Assembly: GCF_007859315.1 (NCBI RefSeq)
Contig: NZ_VOHA01000003.1
Span: forward strand, 496,001-560,000
Length of the DNA: 64,000 bases
Reading direction: 5' to 3'
Source of the DNA: Reyranella sp. CPCC 100927
GTDB lineage: Bacteria; Pseudomonadota; Alphaproteobacteria; Reyranellales; Reyranellaceae
Shown here: positions 37,115 through 46,616 of the stretch, one piece after another
Position numbering within the stretch: the first letter of the stretch is position 1
Layout: each line of letters opens with the position of its first letter
The notes under the pieces: generated by a model
What the model saw: the letters and a program-made list of their open reading frames with translations, nothing else
What the model was told of the DNA's origin: nothing
The model's database searches: none
Program-made: the position numbers and the translations under genes

Positions 37115-38004
37115 TGCTGCAGCCTTGGATCGAGCACGTCGCGCAGGACGTCGCCCAGCAGGTTGGCCGCTAGCACGATGACGAAGATCGCAAGGCTCGG
37201 GATGGTGGCGATGTGCGGCGCCATGAACAGGAAGTCGCGGCCTTGCGCTGCCATCATGCCCAGTTCGGCCGTCGGCGGCTGGGCGCCCATGCCGAGGAAG
37301 CCCAGCGCCGAGCCGATCAGGATGATCTGGCCGAAGCGCAAGGTCAGGAACACGAAGATGGTGGAGATGCAGTTCAGCGTCAGGTAGCGCCAGATCAGGG
37401 TGGCATCAGAGACGCCCACGGCGCGGCCGGCTTCCATGAATTCCTGGCCCATGACGCCGACGGCGGCACCGCGTGCGACGCGCGCGACATCGGGCACGGT
37501 GGCAACCACCAGCGCGATGATGACGGCCGTTAGCCCGGCCCCCGAGATCGCCGCCACGGCGAGCCCGATCAGGATCGCAGGGAACGCCAGCATGATGTCG
37601 ACCAGCCGCATGATCCAGCCGTCGAGTCGGCGGTAGAAGGCGGCGAGGATGCCCAGCAATCCACCGAGGAAACCGCCGATGATGACGCCCACCAGGCCCA
37701 GCATCAGGGTGTTGCGCGTGCCGAAGATCACCCGGCTCAGAATGTCGCGCCCGGTGTTGTCGGTACCGAACCAATGGGCCTCGCTGGGCGCCTGCATCGC
37801 CTTGGAGAGATCGGTGTAGTAGGGGTCGTAGGGTGCCACCCAGGGGGCGAATACGGCGGCCAAGGCGATCGCGGTCAGCAGCACGGCGGCGGTGAGCGCC
37901 ACGGGATCGCGCGCCAAGCGTCGCAGGACGCTGGCGCGGCCAGGCAGGCTGGGCTCGGTCTCGGCGGCGACGGACGATGGGGCGGGCAGGATATCGACGG
38001 TCAT
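37111..38004 (-). CDS. Dipeptide ABC transporter permease, DppC family
   Basis: Protein of 297 aa. A cytoplasmic N-terminus is followed by an N-terminal helix, the YDPYYTDLSKAMQAPS...FGTDNTGRDILSRVIFGTR loop diagnostic of DppC/OppC, and five more helices. The EAA-type loop is EAGRAVGVSDATLIWRYL. The start at 38004 overlaps DppB by four bases. It forms the channel with DppB. Confidence 0.93.
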   Translation of the reverse strand: MTVDILPAPSSVAAETEPSLPGRASVLRRLARDPVALTAAVLLTAIALAAVFAPWVAPYDPYYTDLSKAMQAPSEAHWFGTDNTGRDILSRVIFGTRNTLMLGLVGVIIGGFLGGLLGILAAFYRRLDGWIMRLVDIMLAFPAILIGLAVAAISGAGLTAVIIALVVATVPDVARVARGAAVGVMGQEFMEAGRAVGVSDATLIWRYLTLNCISTIFVFLTLRFGQIILIGSALGFLGMGAQPPTAELGMMAAQGRDFLFMAPHIATIPSLAIFVIVLAANLLGDVLRDVLDPRLQQ

Positions 38005-38939
38005 CCGCGCTGTACCCTCGGATCGAGATAGACGTAGAGGACATCGACGATCAGGTTGATCATCAGGAAGGCCATCGCCAGAATCATGATCGCGCCCTGG
38101 GCGGTCGGGAAATCGCTCGACACGATAGCGCCGACCGCCAGCCGCCCGACGCCGGGCCACGCGAACATGGTCTCGGTCACCACGGCGCCGCCCAGCAGGA
38201 ACGCGGCCTGCAGGCCGATCAGGGTCACGACCGGAATCAGGGCGTTGCGCAGTGCGTGGTGCACGATGACCACCGTCTCACGCAGGCCCTTGGCGCGCGC
38301 CGTGCGCACGAAGTCGGCGCCCAGCACCTCCAGCACCGCCGTCCGGGTCAGCCGCGCGATCGGTCCGATCAGCACGCTGCCCAGGGTGACGGCAGGCAGT
38401 ATCAGGCTGGGCAGCCCGCCGGCCCAGACCGGCCCCGTGCGACCGGTGAACGGCAGCAGCGCCATCTTGAAGCCGACGTACTGGATCAGGATCAGGCCGA
38501 TGAAGAACACCGGCATGGAAACGCCGGCGACGGAGAACGCCATAATGATGCGGTCGGTGATGCTGCCGCGCTTGACGGCGGCCAACGTGCCCAGCGCCAG
38601 GCCACAGGGCACCGCCATCAGCATGGCGCCCAGCATCAGCTCGACCGTGGGGCCGATCGTGTGGCCGAGCTCCTCGATCACCATCTTGTTGGAGATGATG
38701 GAGCGGCCGAGATCGCCCTGTATCACGCGGCCGATATAGTCGACGAACTGGATGGGAATGGGACGGTCGAGGCCGAGTTCAAGGCGGATGGCGGCGATCG
38801 TTTCGGCCTTGGCGTCGGGGCCGGCGATGATCATGGCGGGGTCGGCAGGCACGACCTGCAGCAGGCAGAAACAGAGGAAGAGCACGCCGAGCAGGGCGGG
38901 AACAGAAATCAGCAGACGGTGAAGGATCTGTCGTCCCAT
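38001..38939 (-). CDS. Dipeptide ABC transporter permease, DppB family
   Basis: Protein of 312 aa with six helices and the DppB hallmarks GDLGRSI and the EAA-type region RTARAKGLRETVVIVHHALRN. It is the first gene of the eight-gene minus-strand operon dppB-dppC-four binding proteins-dppD-dppF. GGAGGA lies before the ATG. The promoter should lie in the 275-base gap upstream. Confidence 0.93.
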   Translation of the reverse strand: MGRQILHRLLISVPALLGVLFLCFCLLQVVPADPAMIIAGPDAKAETIAAIRLELGLDRPIPIQFVDYIGRVIQGDLGRSIISNKMVIEELGHTIGPTVELMLGAMLMAVPCGLALGTLAAVKRGSITDRIIMAFSVAGVSMPVFFIGLILIQYVGFKMALLPFTGRTGPVWAGGLPSLILPAVTLGSVLIGPIARLTRTAVLEVLGADFVRTARAKGLRETVVIVHHALRNALIPVVTLIGLQAAFLLGGAVVTETMFAWPGVGRLAVGAIVSSDFPTAQGAIMILAMAFLMINLIVDVLYVYLDPRVQRG

Positions 38940-39214
38940 GCATCGTCCTCCGGCATTCTCTACCAGGAGGACAAGCAGCCCCGTTCACGCCGAAGCGTGG
39001 CGCCCGTCCACCCCTGGCCGGCCGTTGCGCATGTCGTCACGCGCGGCCTTGTCATCGTAGCCGATGTGGGAGTCGTTGCTCCCAAGCGTTTCCTCACCTG
39101 TCGTCACGCTTACAGCTTTCGCGGGACGAGTCAAACATGCGGCGTTTCGCGATACGGGATCGGATGACGAATCCATGTGGCGCCAATAACAGGGCAGCGT
39201 TCACGGGTCGGTGA
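38940..39214. promoter_or_regulatory. Intergenic region upstream of the dpp operon
   Basis: This 275-base gap lies between two minus-strand genes, downstream of the AmiR-like gene and upstream of DppB. It should carry the dpp promoter. I see no clear terminator hairpin, riboswitch or strong inverted repeat. A 63-codon frame at 38985-39176 has no recognisable content and is not called. Confidence 0.35.
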
Positions 39215-39811
39215 CTAACCTGCAGCGACACGTGGCAGAGGACATTGGCCGGCGAGAATCCGGGCGCTCAGTACTTCCAAGGTCACACGCTGGGACATCG
39301 CGGCGCGTTGCAGAAGCCGGAAAGCCTCGGCTTCGCCAACCTGTGCTTGGTTCATCACCTGCAGCACGGCGGAGAAGAGAATGCGACGCGACTTCAAGCG
39401 CTCCTCAGCCGACGCCAGCTTGCGGCGCATGGCCTGGATCAGCGCGAACCGATGCAGGGCGATGGCCAGCGATGAATAGACGCCGGTCGAACGAATCGGC
39501 TTCATCAGGTAAGCCGACGGTTCGCGCGCCAGCATCGATTCGAGCCGCCCCGGTGTTTCGGATCCGATCAGCGCCACCGACGGCAGGTTGATTTCCGGTG
39601 GTGCTTCCTCGGGACCGCCGGCGTATCCGGCATCGGCATCGAAGAAAAAGATGTCGACGCCGTCCCACGGCGGCGCTGGCGCCGTTTCGAGAGCCGTCAC
39701 TTTGAGGCCCAGCACGTCGAGCTGGGTGGCCAGGACCGTCCGGTCGCGGCCAGGACAGTGCTCGATCAGCGCGTGCAGCCCGCGAAACGATGCCAGGTGA
39801 CGCCGCCTCAT
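39215..39811 (-). CDS. AmiR-like ANTAR-domain RNA-binding antiterminator
   Basis: Protein of 198 aa. The N-terminal part is a receiver-like fold (VDIFFFDADAGY, SVALIGSETPGRLESML, YLMKPI) as in the pseudo-receiver of AmiR. A coiled-coil follows, then a C-terminal ANTAR three-helix domain (about residues 135-188: LKSRRILFSAVLQVMNQ...EAFRLLQRAAMSQRVTL). ANTAR proteins bind paired RNA hairpins to stop early transcription termination. It overlaps the AmiC-like gene by four bases (ATGA). In Pseudomonas, AmiC holds AmiR until an amide binds. The divergent amidase operon is the expected target. Confidence 0.85.
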   Translation of the reverse strand: MRRRHLASFRGLHALIEHCPGRDRTVLATQLDVLGLKVTALETAPAPPWDGVDIFFFDADAGYAGGPEEAPPEINLPSVALIGSETPGRLESMLAREPSAYLMKPIRSTGVYSSLAIALHRFALIQAMRRKLASAEERLKSRRILFSAVLQVMNQAQVGEAEAFRLLQRAAMSQRVTLEVLSARILAGQCPLPRVAAG

Positions 39812-40998
39812 TTGACGAGCCGCAAGGGACTGCCGGGCCGGGCGCCGCCGCGCGCATTGCGCGTCAGGTCGTCGAGATCGAGCCAGGTCAGGTACGGATC
39901 CGGCTTCACGGCCGACGGCGCCGTGTCGAGGATGTCGAACGTGAAGCCGGTCCGCGACCGCGCCAGCCTGGGTGTCAGGTAGCAGTGATTGTTTTCCGGA
40001 TCGATCTTCACCGGTCCCTGCGGCGCGTTCAGTTCGTCCTTGTAGACGGCCGCGCGCACGGCCTGCACATCGGTCGAGCCGGCACGTCGGATCGCGCGCG
40101 CCAGCAGGATGCCGCACAGGTAGGATGCCTCGGCATCGACGGACGGCAGATTGCTGCTGCCGAACATCTCGCGATAGCGCCGCACGAAGGTGCGATTCTC
40201 CGGTGTGTCGATGCTCGCGAAATAGACCGACGATGTGATGTGCCCGACCGACGCACGCGGACCGATCAGGCGCAGTTCCGGTTCGCACAGGCTGCAGCTC
40301 AGGATGGGCGGCCGCGGCGCATCACGATGGGCGCCATGCGATTGCGCACGATAGAGTTCGCGATGAAAGCGATAGCTCGCTTCACCGACCAGGGTGTTGA
40401 AGATGATGGGCGGCTTGCGTTCGATGATCTCGCTCACGACGTGGCTGATTTCAGGATCGCCCAGCGCGACAAGCCGCTTGGCGATGATCGTGCCGCCGGC
40501 CGCCGACACGATCTCCTGCAGGACGCGGTTGGTTTCCCACGTCCACAGGTAGTTGGCACCCACGCAGTAGACGCTGGTTCCCAGTGTTTCGATCATGTAG
40601 CGCGCCAGCGGCACGATGTGCTGGTTGGGGGCGGCGCCGACATAGATCACGTTGTCGCTGTTCTCGAAGCCTTCGTAGCGGGCCGAGTGCCACAGCAAGC
40701 GGTCGTACCGCTCGACCAGCGGCAGCACCTGCTTGCGCGACGCTGACGTGTAGCAGCCGACGATATGACGAACCGCCTTGTCGCGGATCAGGAGTTCGCA
40801 ATGTTCCTGGTAGACCTCGAGCTCACCGCCGGGATCGAACACCAGGGGCGTGAACTGAAAGTCGAACTCGGCGCTGGCATTCACCTGCTCGACGGCAAGC
40901 GTCAGGCCGTTCAGCATCTCGCGCCCCACCAGTCCGTAAGGACCGGTGAGCGAGTAGAGAACACCGATATGGACAGTCTCGCGCCGACGTTTCGCCAT
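39808..40998 (-). CDS. amiC: AmiC-like amide sensor (periplasmic-binding-protein fold, cytoplasmic)
   Basis: Protein of 396 aa with the type I binding-protein fold: opening VHIGVLYSLTGPYGLVG, then GCYTSASRKQVLPLVE and the GANYLWTWETNR hinge segment. No signal peptide is present, unlike transport binding proteins, which fits a sensor. It is paired by a four-base overlap with the ANTAR gene and sits divergent from amidase genes, as amiC-amiR does with amidase in Pseudomonas. The ligand is probably a short amide. A GGTGGAG ribosome site precedes the ATG. Confidence 0.85.
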   Translation of the reverse strand: MAKRRRETVHIGVLYSLTGPYGLVGREMLNGLTLAVEQVNASAEFDFQFTPLVFDPGGELEVYQEHCELLIRDKAVRHIVGCYTSASRKQVLPLVERYDRLLWHSARYEGFENSDNVIYVGAAPNQHIVPLARYMIETLGTSVYCVGANYLWTWETNRVLQEIVSAAGGTIIAKRLVALGDPEISHVVSEIIERKPPIIFNTLVGEASYRFHRELYRAQSHGAHRDAPRPPILSCSLCEPELRLIGPRASVGHITSSVYFASIDTPENRTFVRRYREMFGSSNLPSVDAEASYLCGILLARAIRRAGSTDVQAVRAAVYKDELNAPQGPVKIDPENNHCYLTPRLARSRTGFTFDILDTAPSAVKPDPYLTWLDLDDLTRNARGGARPGSPLRLVK

Positions 40999-41227
40999 CG
41001 TGCTCCACCCCGCGGGCAGCGTCGCAGCGATGGACGGCAGGCGTCAAGGCGCATTGCGACAGATGCATTGCTCAGCCGTGACAAACGGATTGACAGCCCA
41101 GACAGCGGATATGACTATCGCCGTGCATTGATCAAGGAACGTCGCCGCGCGCGGGACAAGAGTGTCCATCATCGCGTGTTCGCGGCGCCACAGACAGCAG
41201 ACATGCGAGGCTGAGAGGCCTCGATCG

Positions 41228-41274
41228 GCAACAGAGCCTGGAGGTCCCGCAAGGTGCCTTCGGGTCTCTGTTGC
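41228..41274 (+). promoter_or_regulatory. Leader RNA hairpin upstream of the amidase operon
   Basis: GCAACAGAG (41228-41236) and CTCTGTTGC (41266-41274) form a perfect nine-base stem around a G/C-rich loop that can fold further (AAGGTGCCTT inside). It ends 30 bases before the first amidase start, in the 305-base divergent gap 40999-41303. It is a plausible RNA target for the AmiR-like antiterminator. No T-tract follows, so a classic terminator is not shown. Confidence 0.5.
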
Positions 41275-41303
41275 TTGGCGTCTGGGCGTGAGGGGGAAAC
41301 AGA

Positions 41304-42815
41304 ATGCCGGTCAGATTGCCCAGCATCGAGCAGCTCGACGCGATCTCGCGCTCGTTCGGGTTGGCGCTCAGCGACGATGACCTGGGATCCTTTCGCGACC
41401 TCATGCGCGGGCCGATTGCCTCCTACGCCCGGCTCGACGAACTGGTCGAGCCGAAGCTCGCGGTAAAGTATCCGCGGGGACCCGGATACAGGCCGTCCGC
41501 CGCGGAGAATCCATTCAACGCCTGGTACTGGAAGACCGACATCGCGGGAGCGCCGTCGGGCCTGCTGGCTGGCAAGCGCGTCGCCATCAAGGACAACATC
41601 TGCGTTGCCGGCGTGCCGATGATGAACGGCTCGCAGCTTCTGGAAGGCTACGTGCCGGAGATCGACGCCACGGTCGTTACCCGCATCCTGGACGCCGGCG
41701 GCACGATCGCGGGCAAAGCCGCGTGCGAAGATCTTTGCTTTTCAGGCGCCAGTCACACCTGCGCCACGGGCGCGATCCGCAATCCGCACAACGTCAAACA
41801 CAGCGCCGGCGGCTCGTCGGGCGGCAGTGCGGCGGTCGTGGCGGCGGGCGACGTGCCGATGGCATTGGGGGGTGATCAGGGTGGCTCCATCCGGACGCCG
41901 TCGAGTTGGTGCGGGATCTATGGCCTGAAACCGACCTGGGGCCTGGTGCCGACCACCGGATCGATGCCGATTTCCTATTCGATCGACCATTGCGGGCCGA
42001 TGGGGGCCACGACCGAGGATGTTGCGCGGTTGCTGAGCGTGATTGCCGGTCACGATGGCTACGATCCGCGCACGCAGCTGGCGCGTACGGACGATTATCT
42101 CGGCGCGCTGGGCAAGGGGGCTGCCGGTTTGCGGATCGGCATCATGAAACAGGGCTTCGGCCACCCCGAAAGCGATCCCGAGGTCGATCGCATGGTGCGA
42201 GGCGCCATCGAAACGTTGGCCGGTGCGGGGGCGACGCTCAGCGAGGTCTCGATCCCCGTGCATTACGACGGACCGCATATCTGGAGCGGGATCATCCTGG
42301 AAGGCGCCGCCGAGATGATGCTGAAGGGCTACGGTGTCGGCAACAACGTGGCGGCGTATTATCCGTTGTCGATGCAGGAGGCTTTCGCTCGCGGCATGGC
42401 CTCGCGCATCAACGACGCCTCGGAGACGGTGAAGCTGGTGTTGCTGCTGGGGGAGTACCTCCACCGGCATTATCACAATCGCTACCACTCCAAGGCACAG
42501 AACTTGCGTGTGCTGTTGCGCGACGCCTACGACCAGGCGCTGCGCGATGTCGACATTCTGGCCATGCCCACGATTCCTTTCACCGCGACTCTCATCCCGG
42601 AACCGGACTGTCCGCGCGACGTCTACATCGATCGCGCGCTCAATATGCAGGCCAACACCTGTCCATTCGATGTCAGCGGCCATCCCGCGTTTACGATACC
42701 GTGTGGCCGGAAGGACGGCTTGCCGGTGGGACTGATGCTGGTCGGACGTCATTTCGAGGAGAGCCGGCTGATCCAGGCCGCGGCGGCGTTCGAGCGCAGC
42801 CATGGCCGCCGGTAG
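41304..42815 (+). CDS. Amidase, amidase-signature family
   Basis: Protein of 503 aa with the full Ser-cisSer-Lys triad: K96 (VAIKDN), S171 (SAGGSSGGS) and nucleophile S195 (GGDQGGSIR). It resembles the Rhodococcus-type enantioselective amidases, with an N-terminal alpha-helical extension before the core. It hydrolyses an amide to acid plus ammonia in the cytoplasm. AGGGGGA precedes the ATG. It is the first gene of the plus-strand amide operon. Confidence 0.92.
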   Translation: MPVRLPSIEQLDAISRSFGLALSDDDLGSFRDLMRGPIASYARLDELVEPKLAVKYPRGPGYRPSAAENPFNAWYWKTDIAGAPSGLLAGKRVAIKDNICVAGVPMMNGSQLLEGYVPEIDATVVTRILDAGGTIAGKAACEDLCFSGASHTCATGAIRNPHNVKHSAGGSSGGSAAVVAAGDVPMALGGDQGGSIRTPSSWCGIYGLKPTWGLVPTTGSMPISYSIDHCGPMGATTEDVARLLSVIAGHDGYDPRTQLARTDDYLGALGKGAAGLRIGIMKQGFGHPESDPEVDRMVRGAIETLAGAGATLSEVSIPVHYDGPHIWSGIILEGAAEMMLKGYGVGNNVAAYYPLSMQEAFARGMASRINDASETVKLVLLLGEYLHRHYHNRYHSKAQNLRVLLRDAYDQALRDVDILAMPTIPFTATLIPEPDCPRDVYIDRALNMQANTCPFDVSGHPAFTIPCGRKDGLPVGLMLVGRHFEESRLIQAAAAFERSHGRR

Positions 42816-42846
42816 GGCGCACCGAATGAAGCAGGACGAGGACACG

Positions 42847-44247
42847 ATGAGTGCTGACAACCTCCATTATCTTGAGCTGGTCGATGTCGCGCGACGTATC
42901 CGCAGCGGCGCCGTGTCGCCGGTCGCGTTGACCCGGGCCCTGCTGGCACGGATCGAGAGGCTCGACGGCAACCTCAAGAGCTATGCCACGGTGACGGCAG
43001 ATCTTGCGGTCAAGCAGGCGCAGCAGGCGGAAGCCGAGATCGCGCGCGGCGTCTATCGTGGCCCGCTGCACGGCGTGCCGATCGCCGTGAAGGACCTCTG
43101 CTATACCAAGGGTGTCCCCACGGCGGCTGGCATGGCCATCCATGCCGCGTTCAAACCCGACCACGATTCGACCGTGGTCGAACGGCTGGCGGCGGCAGGG
43201 GCCGTCCTGCTGGGTAAGCTGCAGCTGACCGAAGGTGCCTTCGCCGACCACCACCCGTCCATCACGCCGCCGGTCAATCCGTGGGACAAGGACCATTGGT
43301 CGGGCGCGTCGTCGAGCGGATCGGGTGTGGCGACGGCGGCCGGCCTCTGCTTCGCCTCCCTTGGCTCCGACACCGGCGGTTCGATCCGGTTTCCGTCGGC
43401 AGCCAATGGTGTGACGGGGCTCAAGCCGACCTGGGGACGGGTGAGCCGCTACGGCGTCTTCGCACTGGCGGATTCGCTGGATCACATCGGCCCGATGACA
43501 CGCAGCGCGGCGGATGCCGCTGCCATTCTGAGTGTCATTGCCGGTGCCGACGCCAACGATCCGACAGCCCGGCAGGAGGCGGTCCCCAACTATCTCGCCG
43601 GGCTCGAACGGGGCATCCGCGGCGTGCGGGTCGGGGTCGATCGCAGTCTCAATACGACCGGCGTCGACAAGGACATGGTGAAGGTGGTCGATGACGCCGT
43701 CGCGGTGCTGCAGAGCCTCGGCGCCGAGATCCGCGACGTGGCGTTTCCGTCGCCCGATGCCGTGGTGAAGGTCTGGGTGCCGCTGTGCGCGGTCGAGACC
43801 GCCGTGGCGCACGAAGCCACGTTCCCAGCGCAGGCCGACCAGTACGGCCCGGCGCTGCGCGGCCTCATCGAGGCCGGCCGCTCCCTGTCAGCTTTCGATC
43901 TGGACAAGATCCTGATCACGCGCGAGGCCTTCCGGGGGCGGGTCGCGGCGTTCTTCCAGGACGTCGACCTGCTGGTGATTCCGGCCCAGTACGCCGCGTC
44001 GCCGACCACGGCGACGATGGCCACGCTCGGCCAGGACGAGGGGGCGATCGAGAAGCTGCTGCGCTTCACCGCGCCGTTCGACATGACAGGCAGCCCGACG
44101 ATCACCTTGCCCGGCGGCTTCACCGCCAAGGGCTTGCCGATCGCCTTCCAGCTGGTGTCGCGGCACATGGAAGAGGATCTGCTGCTGCGCGCCGGGCATG
44201 CCTACCAGCTGGCCACCGACTGGCACAAACGCCGGCCGCCGATGTGA
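42847..44247 (+). CDS. Second amidase-signature hydrolase
   Basis: Protein of 466 aa with triad K82 (IAVKDL), S155 (SGASSSGSG) and nucleophile S179 (GSDTGGSIR). ATG 42847 has GAGG five bases upstream. An alternative ATG at 42826 adds seven residues. It is only distantly like the first amidase, so it probably takes a different amide. The two could act in series on a diamide or on different side chains. Confidence 0.9.
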   Translation: MSADNLHYLELVDVARRIRSGAVSPVALTRALLARIERLDGNLKSYATVTADLAVKQAQQAEAEIARGVYRGPLHGVPIAVKDLCYTKGVPTAAGMAIHAAFKPDHDSTVVERLAAAGAVLLGKLQLTEGAFADHHPSITPPVNPWDKDHWSGASSSGSGVATAAGLCFASLGSDTGGSIRFPSAANGVTGLKPTWGRVSRYGVFALADSLDHIGPMTRSAADAAAILSVIAGADANDPTARQEAVPNYLAGLERGIRGVRVGVDRSLNTTGVDKDMVKVVDDAVAVLQSLGAEIRDVAFPSPDAVVKVWVPLCAVETAVAHEATFPAQADQYGPALRGLIEAGRSLSAFDLDKILITREAFRGRVAAFFQDVDLLVIPAQYAASPTTATMATLGQDEGAIEKLLRFTAPFDMTGSPTITLPGGFTAKGLPIAFQLVSRHMEEDLLLRAGHAYQLATDWHKRRPPM

Positions 44248-44272
44248 TGCGGTTCAACCCGGGACATTCGCC

Positions 44273-45277
44273 ATGAGCATCAACGCCTGGATTTCACAGT
44301 CGATCATGAACCGCCGCGGCGAAGCGCGCGGCAAGGTCGGAGAAACACACCAGCTGACCGAGGAGCGGCAGGCTGAGTTCCACTTCACGATCGGCCCTTA
44401 CTCGCAGCCGGTCATGACGGTGAATCCGGGCGATCGGATTGTCGTCGAGACACGCGATGCCTTCAGCGGCCGCATCAAGACCGAGGCTGACAAGCCCAGC
44501 GAGAAGATCAGGATGCCGTTCGCCAACCCGCAGAACGGACCGATCATGATCGCGGGCGCCGAGCCCGGCGATGCGCTGGCCGTGCACATCGAGGCGATGG
44601 CGCCGCGCGGCGAGCAGCCGCGCGGAACCTGCGCGCTCATTCCCGAATTCGGCGCGCTGACGGGGACGTACTACACGGCGACCCTCAATCAGCCATTGCC
44701 GGAAATCGTGCGCAAGATCCTGGTGGACGAGAAGACGGTCCACTGGAGCGACAAGGTGAAGTTGCCCTACAAGCCGCATATCGGCACCCTGAGCTGCTCG
44801 CCCGAGATCGATTCCATCAGTTCGCTGACGCCCGACAACCATGGCGGCAACATGGACCTGCCGGACATGGGGCCGGGCACCGTGACGTACCTGCCGGTGC
44901 GGGTGCCCGGTGCGCGCCTGTTCATCGGCGACGCCCATGCCTGCCAGGGTGACGGTGAGGTGTGTGGCGTTGCGGTCGAGCACGCCAGCCTCACCACCAT
45001 CCGCGTCGACGTCGTCAAGAAGTGGACGATCGAGTGGCCACGCCTGGAGACCGATGAGCAGATCATGGCCATCGGCAGCGCGCGACCGCTGGAGGATGCA
45101 ACCCGTATCGCCTATCGCGAGCTGATTCGCTGGATGGCGGCCGATTACGGCTTCGACCAGCTCGACGCCTACATGATGCTGAGCCAGTGCGGCAAGGTCC
45201 GGCTCGGCAACTTCGTCGATCCGAAATACACGGTCGGCGCCGGTGTGCTGAAGAAATACCTGCCGGCGGGGGCATAA
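44273..45277 (+). CDS. Acetamidase/formamidase family protein (FmdA/AmdA)
   Basis: Protein of 334 aa of the FmdA_AmdA fold: an NPGDRIVVETRDAFSG loop, NPQNGPIMIAGAEPGDALAVHIE, and GDAHACQGDGEVCG carrying the metal/catalytic acid and cysteine positions. It hydrolyses formamide or short aliphatic amides. ATG 44273 begins the family-typical region. It is 26 bases after the second amidase. Together the three hydrolases suggest that formamide or acetamide is released or used in the pathway. Confidence 0.9.
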   Translation: MSINAWISQSIMNRRGEARGKVGETHQLTEERQAEFHFTIGPYSQPVMTVNPGDRIVVETRDAFSGRIKTEADKPSEKIRMPFANPQNGPIMIAGAEPGDALAVHIEAMAPRGEQPRGTCALIPEFGALTGTYYTATLNQPLPEIVRKILVDEKTVHWSDKVKLPYKPHIGTLSCSPEIDSISSLTPDNHGGNMDLPDMGPGTVTYLPVRVPGARLFIGDAHACQGDGEVCGVAVEHASLTTIRVDVVKKWTIEWPRLETDEQIMAIGSARPLEDATRIAYRELIRWMAADYGFDQLDAYMMLSQCGKVRLGNFVDPKYTVGAGVLKKYLPAGA

Positions 45278-45321
45278 CGCCACGCGCCGGCCAACCTCGT
45301 GGGGCTGAGGAGGAGGTGACT

Positions 45322-46560
45322 ATGGGCAAGACGAAGCGAACAGGGGTGCTGTGTAGCACGGCCATTGCCGCATCACTGGCGATGGTGGCGGCACCGGCGA
45401 TGGCGCAACAGCCGATCAAGGTCGGCCTGCTGGAGGATGTCTCCGGCGACATCGCCCTGATGGGTAAGCCGAAGCTCAACGGATCGCAGCTGGCGGCGGA
45501 GGAGATCAACAAGGCCGGCGGCATCATGGGGCGCAAGATCGAGCTGATCCATCTCGACCCCCAGATGGACAATGCGCGCTACCAGGAATTCGCCCGCCGC
45601 CTGTTGCAGCGCGACAAGGTCGACGTGCTGATCGGCGGCATCACCAGCGCCTCGCGCGAGGCCGTGCGTCCGATCGTCAACCGCACCGATGTGCCGTACT
45701 TCTATACCAACCAGTACGAAGGCGGCGTGTGCGATGCCAGCACGATCAGCATCGGCGCCGTGCCCGAGCAGCAGTTCTCGACGCTTATTCCGTGGATGGT
45801 CGAGACGTTCGGCAAGAAGGTCTACACCATCGCTGCCGACTATAATTTCGGGCAGATCTCGGCCGAGTGGACGCGCGATCTGATGAAAAAGCTGGGCGGC
45901 CAGGTGGTGGGCGAGGAGTTCATTCCCCTGGGCGTCTCGCAGTTCGGCCAGACCATCCAGAACATCCAGCGGGCCAACCCGGACTGGATCATGACTCTGA
46001 ATGTCGGCGCCTCGCAGGATTCCTTCTTCGAACAGGCGGCCGCGGCGAAGCTGACCATCCCGATGGGCAGCTCGATCAAGGTCATGCTGGGCTTCGAGCA
46101 CAAGCGCTTCCCGCCGCCGGCCCTGGCCAAGATGCATGCCACGGCCAACTGGTTCGAGGAGATCGACACGCCGGCGGCCAACGATTTCAAGAAGCGGTGG
46201 CGGGCGAAGTTCCCCAACGAGACCTACATCAACGACATGGGCTACAACGCCTATACCGCGCTCTACATGTACAAGGGGCTGGTCGAGAAGGCGAAGTCGA
46301 CCAAGAAGGCCGATCTGCGCAAGGTCATCGCCACCGGCGAGGCTTGCATCGATGCGCCTGAAGGCAAGATCTGCATCGACCCGAAGAGCCAGCACACCTC
46401 GCATCACATGCGGCTGATCGGCGTCAACCCCGATCACTCGGTGCGGGTGATCAAGGATTTCGGTCTCATCAAGCCGTACTGGTTGGGTGACATCGGCTGC
46501 GACCTGACCAAGAAGGATCCCAAGGAGCAGTACACGCCCACCAGCCTGCCGAAGAAGTGA
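45322..46560 (+). CDS. Amide/urea-type ABC transporter binding protein (UrtA/AmiC fold)
   Basis: Protein of 412 aa with a Sec signal peptide (MVAAPAMAQ cut) and the binding-protein opening IKVGLLEDVSGDIALMG. The YEGGVCDASTISIGAVPEQQ segment is typical of urea- and amide-binding UrtA/FmdD relatives. A near-perfect ribosome site AGGAGGTGA lies just before the ATG, implying high expression, as expected for a periplasmic receptor. It resembles the AmiC-like sensor in fold and may bind the same ligand. Confidence 0.9.
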   Translation: MGKTKRTGVLCSTAIAASLAMVAAPAMAQQPIKVGLLEDVSGDIALMGKPKLNGSQLAAEEINKAGGIMGRKIELIHLDPQMDNARYQEFARRLLQRDKVDVLIGGITSASREAVRPIVNRTDVPYFYTNQYEGGVCDASTISIGAVPEQQFSTLIPWMVETFGKKVYTIAADYNFGQISAEWTRDLMKKLGGQVVGEEFIPLGVSQFGQTIQNIQRANPDWIMTLNVGASQDSFFEQAAAAKLTIPMGSSIKVMLGFEHKRFPPPALAKMHATANWFEEIDTPAANDFKKRWRAKFPNETYINDMGYNAYTALYMYKGLVEKAKSTKKADLRKVIATGEACIDAPEGKICIDPKSQHTSHHMRLIGVNPDHSVRVIKDFGLIKPYWLGDIGCDLTKKDPKEQYTPTSLPKK

Positions 46561-46569
46561 CGTGTATCT

Positions 46570-46597
46570 CCCTCTCCCCGCTCTCGCGGGGAGAGGG
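46570..46597 (+). repeat. Intercistronic hairpin between binding protein and permease genes
   Basis: CCCTCTCCCCGC (46570-46581), loop TCTC, and GCGGGGAGAGGG (46586-46597) make a perfect 12-base stem. No T-run follows. Such hairpins often protect the upstream mRNA and lower permease expression, which suits a binding protein made in excess. Confidence 0.7.
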
Positions 46598-46616
46598 GTG
46601 ACTAGCCGGATCCACC

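Noticed and set aside
38985-39176. 63-codon minus-strand frame in the gap before DppB
   Set aside because: No ribosome site, no recognisable motif and low-complexity polar composition.
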